From Paramecium sonneborni (lineage: Eukaryota; Ciliophora; Oligohymenophorea; Peniculida; Parameciidae), in NCBI GenBank assembly GCA_905182985.1, contig CAJJDN010000188.1, forward strand, positions 45,985 to 73,636: a stretch of DNA of 27,652 nucleotides, given 5' to 3'. The position numbers and the translations under genes were made by a program. This document shows positions 22,401-27,652 of the stretch, piece after piece. Position 1 is the stretch's first letter; the number at the start of each line of letters is the position of its first letter. A model generated the notes under the pieces. The model worked only from the letters and a program-made list of their open reading frames with translations. It was not told the origin of the DNA and did no database searches.

Positions 22401-25400
22401 GATAAATATAAATTGTTAGGAAAAACCAGCTTTAATAGTACCTGAAAAATAAATAACTGCATTATAATATTCAAATTCTTAACAAATACTTGTATCAGGA
22501 ACTAATGATGGTTAAGTAATATTTTGGAACTTAGAGGAATATAAGATTATAATGAATAAATAAGTTAATATTGGAGAAATAGACTAGTTAAAATTTTATG
22601 ATAATTATTCACTATTATTATGTTCATAGATTGATTTGATAACTCTATGGAATATTAAGGACCTGAAGAACATAACTTTAATAACATCACTAAAACCGGA
22701 AGAAAGACAATTATAATATGATGTATCTCTAACACCTGACTTTTAGTTTATTCTTTATGTTGGAATGATTAAGCAGGATGATAGAAAATAATATTGTGTT
22801 TATGTATGGGATATATATAATTAGTATCAAAAAGAAATAGAAAAAGATGAATACAATTTAAACTTTGAAATTGAAATAGCAGAATTTTCAGATGATGAAA
22901 AAATGCTAGCTGTTGGAGGATTTGAAAAATTTATTTTGTTTAAAATTGATGAGTAGGATAAATTAAAAGAAGTTTGTTCAAAATAATTAAAAGATTTAAA
23001 AGTTCAATACATTTAATTTTAAAAATAGGAAAATGAAATAGCTATAGGAGAAATAAATGGAGATTTGTTTTTATTTCGATTAATTGAAGAAACATAATTG
23101 CAACTATACAAATAAATAAAAATATATCAGGATAGAGGGACTAGAAAACTTTCAAAAGATTCTAATTATTTAATATTATAAATAGGGTAGTATGATTGTG
23201 AGGTTTATAAATTATCAAATATAGTGAAAGATAATTTATTGCCAGAAAAAAAAATATTAGAAACTAAAATAAAAGAAATAATTCATATTTGTTTTTGTCT
23301 TATAAAATAGTATTTTTATATTGCTTAAGAAAATAAAATATCCATCAAGAAATTATTAAATATGAATTTATTAGAAGATATTACTGAGCTCAAATAGGAT
23401 GAAGTAATTACACATATTTTAATATCTCCTAATGGTTAACTTTTAGTAATAGGTCATATAAATAATGAAATTTCTTTATGGGAAACTTAGTCATTTTAAA
23501 AAATAAATACCATAATAGTAGCTAAAAGTGCAAAATTTCAAAGTTTTTCATTAAATAATTAAAACTTGTGCTTAATTTTCTAAAATACATCTAAAAAGAA
23601 TTTTTTAAATACATCTGTTTGGGATGTTTCTGACCCAGGTAATATTATTTTATTAAATACTTTTGATAATATTCAAATTAACTTATCACCATTTGAAAAA
23701 AAAAATCATTAAGTAATGTATAGTCACTGGATTCATTAATATATGAAAATTTTGAAAATAATTTTTAATTGGAATGAGATTAAAAATATAAATAGAAACT
23801 ATCTGTCAGAAACATTATATTTTGGATATATAAATGAATCTATTTCTTATTAGATTGATTCAGAGTAAGTTAAATTGGTAAAGATTGATAATAGTGGTGA
23901 CCCAAATGATATACAAAAAATATAGTGTTAAGCTAAAAAAATTTTTTGTTCTGAAGTTTTGATGATTATTCAAGAAGTCACTAATTTATTATTTTTTGAT
24001 ATCAAAGATATTTTACATGAAAGTCATGCATTTTTAATCTACAAGGAATACTCTATTTGCGATTTAATTCAAATTTTTTGTCTTGATACAGAAAAGTTAA
24101 TATTTGCATTTTGTTATTGTAATGGAACAATTGAAATTAAGGATTATTCATTTATATCTTAACAATTTTAAACCAATAAGTACTTTGATTGTAGTTCTTT
24201 AATTATAAATAATACTTAATTAATTGCTGGCAAAAACAATATATTATGTTATGATTTGAAGACCTTTTCTAAAATTAATACTATAAATAGTTATAGTTAT
24301 GATTTAAATTTACGATAATCACAAGATAATTCTATTTTAGTAGCCTATTGTAATAAAGATTTTTGGATAATTAAGTTTAATGATAAAAATGATGCAACTC
24401 ACCAGATGCATTCATTAAAGTATTTGAGTGGTAAAATTCAAAATCTGATTTTTATAGATAATAATCACTTTGTTACAATATTAAATAATATTGATATTTA
24501 TATTTGGGAAATTGGTGAATAACTATAAATTAAGCTGGAGAAATAGTTTGTTTTTAATCAAAAATTTAATATACTTAATTCTAAAAATATGGTCTCAACC
24601 TAAAATATTAAATTATCCTTTATAAAATATAAAAATTAAAAAGGTTTTTTGAAAAATGTTTTGAATGATTTCAGTAATACAAAATTTCACATTTTTGATT
24701 TAAGAAATAAGGAGGAAACAGCTTTATTTTCTGGATATTATTTTACATTTTATAAAAATAGGATTCCATACAAATAAATACAATTGGATTAATTAGGCTA
24801 CTAAAATGTTATTGATAATCAAGTGAAATTATTATCAAATAATTAAACTTTAGTCTTTACAACCAAAAATAAAAATATCGTTTTTTATGACATGATATCC
24901 AATAGTAAAACAATAGAATTTATAGGGGAATCATTCTGCTTATCTTAAGATGAAAAATTATTGATTACAAGTTAAAATAGATAAATTTTATTGTATGATT
25001 TATAATCAAAAAGCCTTATAGACAAATTCGAAGGCCATTAATCAAAAATTACATCTCTTTCTATTTCTTCTGATAATCATACTTTAATTTCAGCTTCGCA
25101 TAATTAGGAGATTAAAATTTGGAATTTATAATATTAAAAGTAAATCTAGGAATCCAGTGTTCATGATAAATTAATCTAAAAAGTAAAATTTTCTTAAGAT
25201 GGTGGTATTTTATTCTCTAATAGTGATGATGGTACTTTAAATATTTGGAATATAGAATAGAATAGGTTAGAATCATCTGAAAAAAGTCATTTTAATTTTG
25301 ATTATAACTCAAAAGAAGAATTAATCGTATCTTAAAAAGATGAAACTAGCAATTTCTACACTTTGTTTGATTTACATTTTAAAGAGCTCAAGCAGTATTT

Positions 25401-26601
25401 ATGTTTTGCAAAATGGGATAGATATAATACAAAATTATCAGTTTAAATTAATTAATTTATTCTAATATGGAATCTAAACTCATTGTAAGAAAATCCTGAG
25501 AACATTATAAGAACCAATAATGATCTATATAATTTTACAGAAGATAGCTCTTACATTTTTTAAATTAATTATGATTATGTTACCTTTTATTCTATTAAAA
25601 ATTAAGAGCAATCGCATAAAATGACAACTAATTTATTGAATTGGAGAGAGATTTGTTATGGAGTAAGAATCGATGAATCCATTAAGCTATTATGTTTTAC
25701 TTCTGAGAATATGCTAATTTTCAAGAATTAATTGATTATAGTGGATTATGGGTGTGGGTAACAATTAAGAGCCATTTTTTTTGAAAATATATAAAATTCT
25801 AATAGTTTTATGCCTTTTTATGAAGGTCAGTGTTTCTGTATTTTTAATAGTCAGAAAATTATTTGTATCGGAAATTAATCATTTATATAAACAAAGATTG
25901 ATATCATAGATTATAATTTACATAAGAAATTGAAATAAATAATATTAGATGATAATAATCTCATAATTTAAATGATAACTTCAAAAAGAGATGTTTATTT
26001 GTCTTATATTTTTTAGAAGAGTAATACAATAGAAGTGATAAAATATCCTTTAGAAAGATGCTAGCTATTTAAAATTAAAGGAAAGTAGGATTCTATTATT
26101 CTTCTTTTAGAGTTTTCATGTCAAGAAGAAATTTTGATTTCAGGTCATAGTGATTAAACTATTCAAATTTGGAATGTTGAGCTTTAGATTTAATTTTACT
26201 GTCTTGATGGATTGAATTAAAGTATTAGTTCACTTTCAATATCTCCAGATGGAAGTAAGTTTGCAGTTGGCTTTGATGATGGCACATTGACTCTCTTTAA
26301 GTTTTTCAAATAACAATATTCTTTGCAAAAGCTGAAAAATTAAATTTTGATATAAAAAAATTTTAATATTTAGATAGAAAATAACAATACTTCAAGTTAA
26401 GAAGATGTTAAGGAGACTGATATTGATATGGATATAGTTGGAGCAATATCTTATAAAACATTTTCTAAATAACCTCTAATTTAAGCCAAGAATTGTATAA
26501 TAAATCCAGATTCTTCTATTGTAGATAATTAAGGCAAGTCTCTTATATAGTTATTCAAATAAAAAGGGGCATTGATGAAGAATAGTAGAAACAAATAATG
26601 A
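16480..26601 (+). CDS. Giant NACHT-pentapeptide-WD40 protein (STAND/NLR-like), 3373 aa
   Basis: I read every codon from ATG 16480 to TGA 26599-26601 and found no other TGA and no need for an intron; TAA and TAG are Gln. An upstream TGA at 16441 bounds the frame, and 16480 is the first ATG. Residues 1 to about 1230 are helical with an early RGGGFCSSK motif; about 1120-1230 are coiled-coil-like. The NACHT NTPase has Walker A GQAGSGKS at 1300-1307, Walker B FILDSYDEM at 1377-1385, sensor ITTRNE near 1417-1422, and FLHKSIQEFY at 1822-1831 closing the module. Residues about 1930-1979 are pentapeptide-like. From about 1988 to 3276 come diverged WD40 units, e.g. ITSLSISSDNHTLISASH (about 2857) and SISSLSISPDGSKFAVGFDD (3248). 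NACHT proteins are nucleotide-switched signalling scaffolds; the ligand here is unknown. Intact catalytic motifs and frame argue for a live gene. About 400 kDa. Confidence 0.95.
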
Positions 26602-26649
26602 TATAACATGAAAATTATTACATCAAAATATATTAATTATTTTTAGTTT

Positions 26650-26880
26650 GTCTTAAGTTTTGACAGATTTAATCGTAAAACAAAATATTGATGTGAACTT
26701 ATTGAAGTATTCCATTCACATCTTTCTTTTGATTTCCCCCTTCTTAAAACAACTGGTGCTCCTTAAACTCTTTCAGGAGATCCTTTTTTATCTTTTAAAA
26801 ACTTTCTTAATTCTGATTATATATCATTAAGATATGATAAATAATTATTTGATAAATCTATTAAATTTGTTCTTTATAAA
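26650..26880 (-). pseudogene. Leucine-rich-repeat protein C-terminal fragment
   Basis: Minus-strand frame: NLIDLSNNYLSYLNDIQSEL, then RKFLKDKKGSPERVQGAPVV, then LRRGKSKERCEWNTSISSHQ. NLxxLxLSNNxLxxL is the leucine-rich-repeat core, and the rest resembles a basic C-terminal tail. Upstream (higher coordinates) the repeat frame is broken and few further LRR units can be read. No TGA follows in frame before the 3' end of the oppositely oriented NACHT gene, so the natural stop is lost. Probably a broken gene end facing the NACHT gene tail to tail. Confidence 0.5.
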
Positions 26881-26981
26881 TAATTAAAGATTTAGACTAT
26901 TTAAATTTTCAAATTTATTTAAATTGAAATATTTATAGATAAGTAGAGGTATTTAATAAAAAGAATAGGGTAAAACTGAAA

Positions 26982-27652
26982 ATGATTGACTTTATCAATG
27001 TAATTTAAGAAGATGATCTTTTTTTATAAGTAGTATATTTAAAAGGTCAATTTAAACTAAAATAAGAAATGTAATTTATTAAATAAAAATGAAAATATCA
27101 TTAACATAAAATTAAATTAAATTAAATTAGGAATAATAGGAGAGTAAAATGACTAGTAGAATAAATTGAGAATTTTCATTTATTTGATAAAGTAAAAAAT
27201 ATTATTACAGAGTCTTGTTTGTTTTACATATATCTCATGGTGATATAATTATATTTTCTGATTCGGCTAAATCATATGCTGCGGGGATAAATTAGTAAAA
27301 TAAGAGTGATTCAATTTAGTATATATTAAACATGTATATTCATTTTAATGAATAATCTTCAAAGATAGAAATGAAAATGTGAAATAAAAATTAAACCAAT
27401 TTCAAGAAATGCAAAATTATTAATAAATTTCAAATAAATAAAAATTTACTGATTCTCTGTTGAACAAGACATACTTAAATAAGAAATTTATTATAAAGGT
27501 TAGAGGATATTTAAAATTTAAGGGAACAAATTATATTATAAGTTAAAGCAAGGTTTAGAAATTAATTTAAAAGAATTTTTGGATTTATTTGAAATATTAA
27601 AATTCTACAAAATCTCAAATCATCATCCTCAGATTGAGTCAATCTTAATATT
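26982..27652 (+). pseudogene. Fragmentary gene running off the right end
   Basis: Three coding-like pieces on one strand. ATG 26982 opens MIDFINVIQEDDLFLQVVYL, then KGQFKLKQEMQFIKQK and a TGA. Near 27212-27380 comes LFVLHISHGDIIIFSDSAKS, then YAAGINQQNKSDSI and a TGA. From 27453 to the window end (66 codons) comes FSVEQDILKQEIYYKGQRIF, then KIQGNKLYYKLKQGLEINLK and EFLDLFEILKFYK. The last piece is the most protein-like and continues outside. The pieces may be exons joined by the short introns of Paramecium or a gene broken by mutations; I cannot place convincing splice sites. No family recognised. Confidence 0.4.
27107..27130. repeat. Short tandem attaa/aatta repeat
   Basis: Four consecutive pentanucleotide units (aatta) between the first two fragments of the right-hand relic. 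Simple slippage sequence. Confidence 0.7.

Noticed and set aside
23959..24162. A separate small gene of 67 codons on the plus strand
   Set aside because: It is in the same frame as the giant NACHT-WD40 gene and appears separate only if TAA and TAG are read as stops.
27192..27210. A 19-nt GT...AG stretch as an intron
   Set aside because: Slightly shorter than usual Paramecium introns, and removing it does not clearly join two coding frames; mentioned only as a test.

Overview
The window is ciliate nuclear DNA, almost certainly Paramecium (probably the P. aurelia group). It is very AT-rich. Two long reading frames stay open only if TAA and TAG are read as glutamine and TGA is the sole stop, the Paramecium nuclear code. 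The protein families also fit: near-identical pentapeptide/WD40 arrays, a giant NACHT-WD40 protein, and relics of calcium-dependent kinases and of what looks like a trichocyst matrix protein. There are no bacterial features. All gene calls use the ciliate code; the standard code breaks every real gene into short pieces.

Layout. (1) 1-2141, minus strand: N-terminal 713 codons of a pentapeptide + WD40 protein whose 3' end lies outside the window; twelve 126-bp WD40 units are almost identical in DNA. (2) 2142-15640: about 13.5 kb with no intact gene that I can recognise. It holds decayed pieces of a CDPK (+), an unrecognised helical protein (+), a probable trichocyst matrix protein (+), a protein kinase (-), an NDR/AGC kinase (-) and a Cys-containing protein (+), plus a short GC-richer block at 12019-12430 that may be mitochondrial. 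Inside it, a 1.12-1.16 kb segment is written twice on either side of a single N at 7555. The copies differ by one 37-bp TA-bounded insertion with the form of an internal eliminated sequence (IES). (3) 16480-26601, plus strand: one uninterrupted intronless frame of 3373 codons coding for a giant STAND/NLR-like protein: long helical N-terminus, NACHT NTPase, pentapeptide-like segment, and a C-terminal region of about 1300 residues with degenerate WD40 repeats. (4) 26602-27652: a leucine-rich-repeat fragment (-), then scattered coding fragments (+), the last running off the end.

How the parts relate. Both major genes place a short pentapeptide-like segment directly before a WD40 array, so they look like members of one expanded Paramecium family, with and without the NACHT switch. 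In one the WD40 units are homogenised; in the other they are strongly diverged. By analogy with STAND proteins, the WD40 region would sense or bind, NACHT would be the nucleotide switch, and the N-terminal helices would be the output or assembly region. Ligand and output are unknown. The relic-rich middle resembles low-constraint ciliate DNA (germline-limited, subtelomeric or between-gene debris). The duplication around the N is more likely an assembly seam than a biological repeat.
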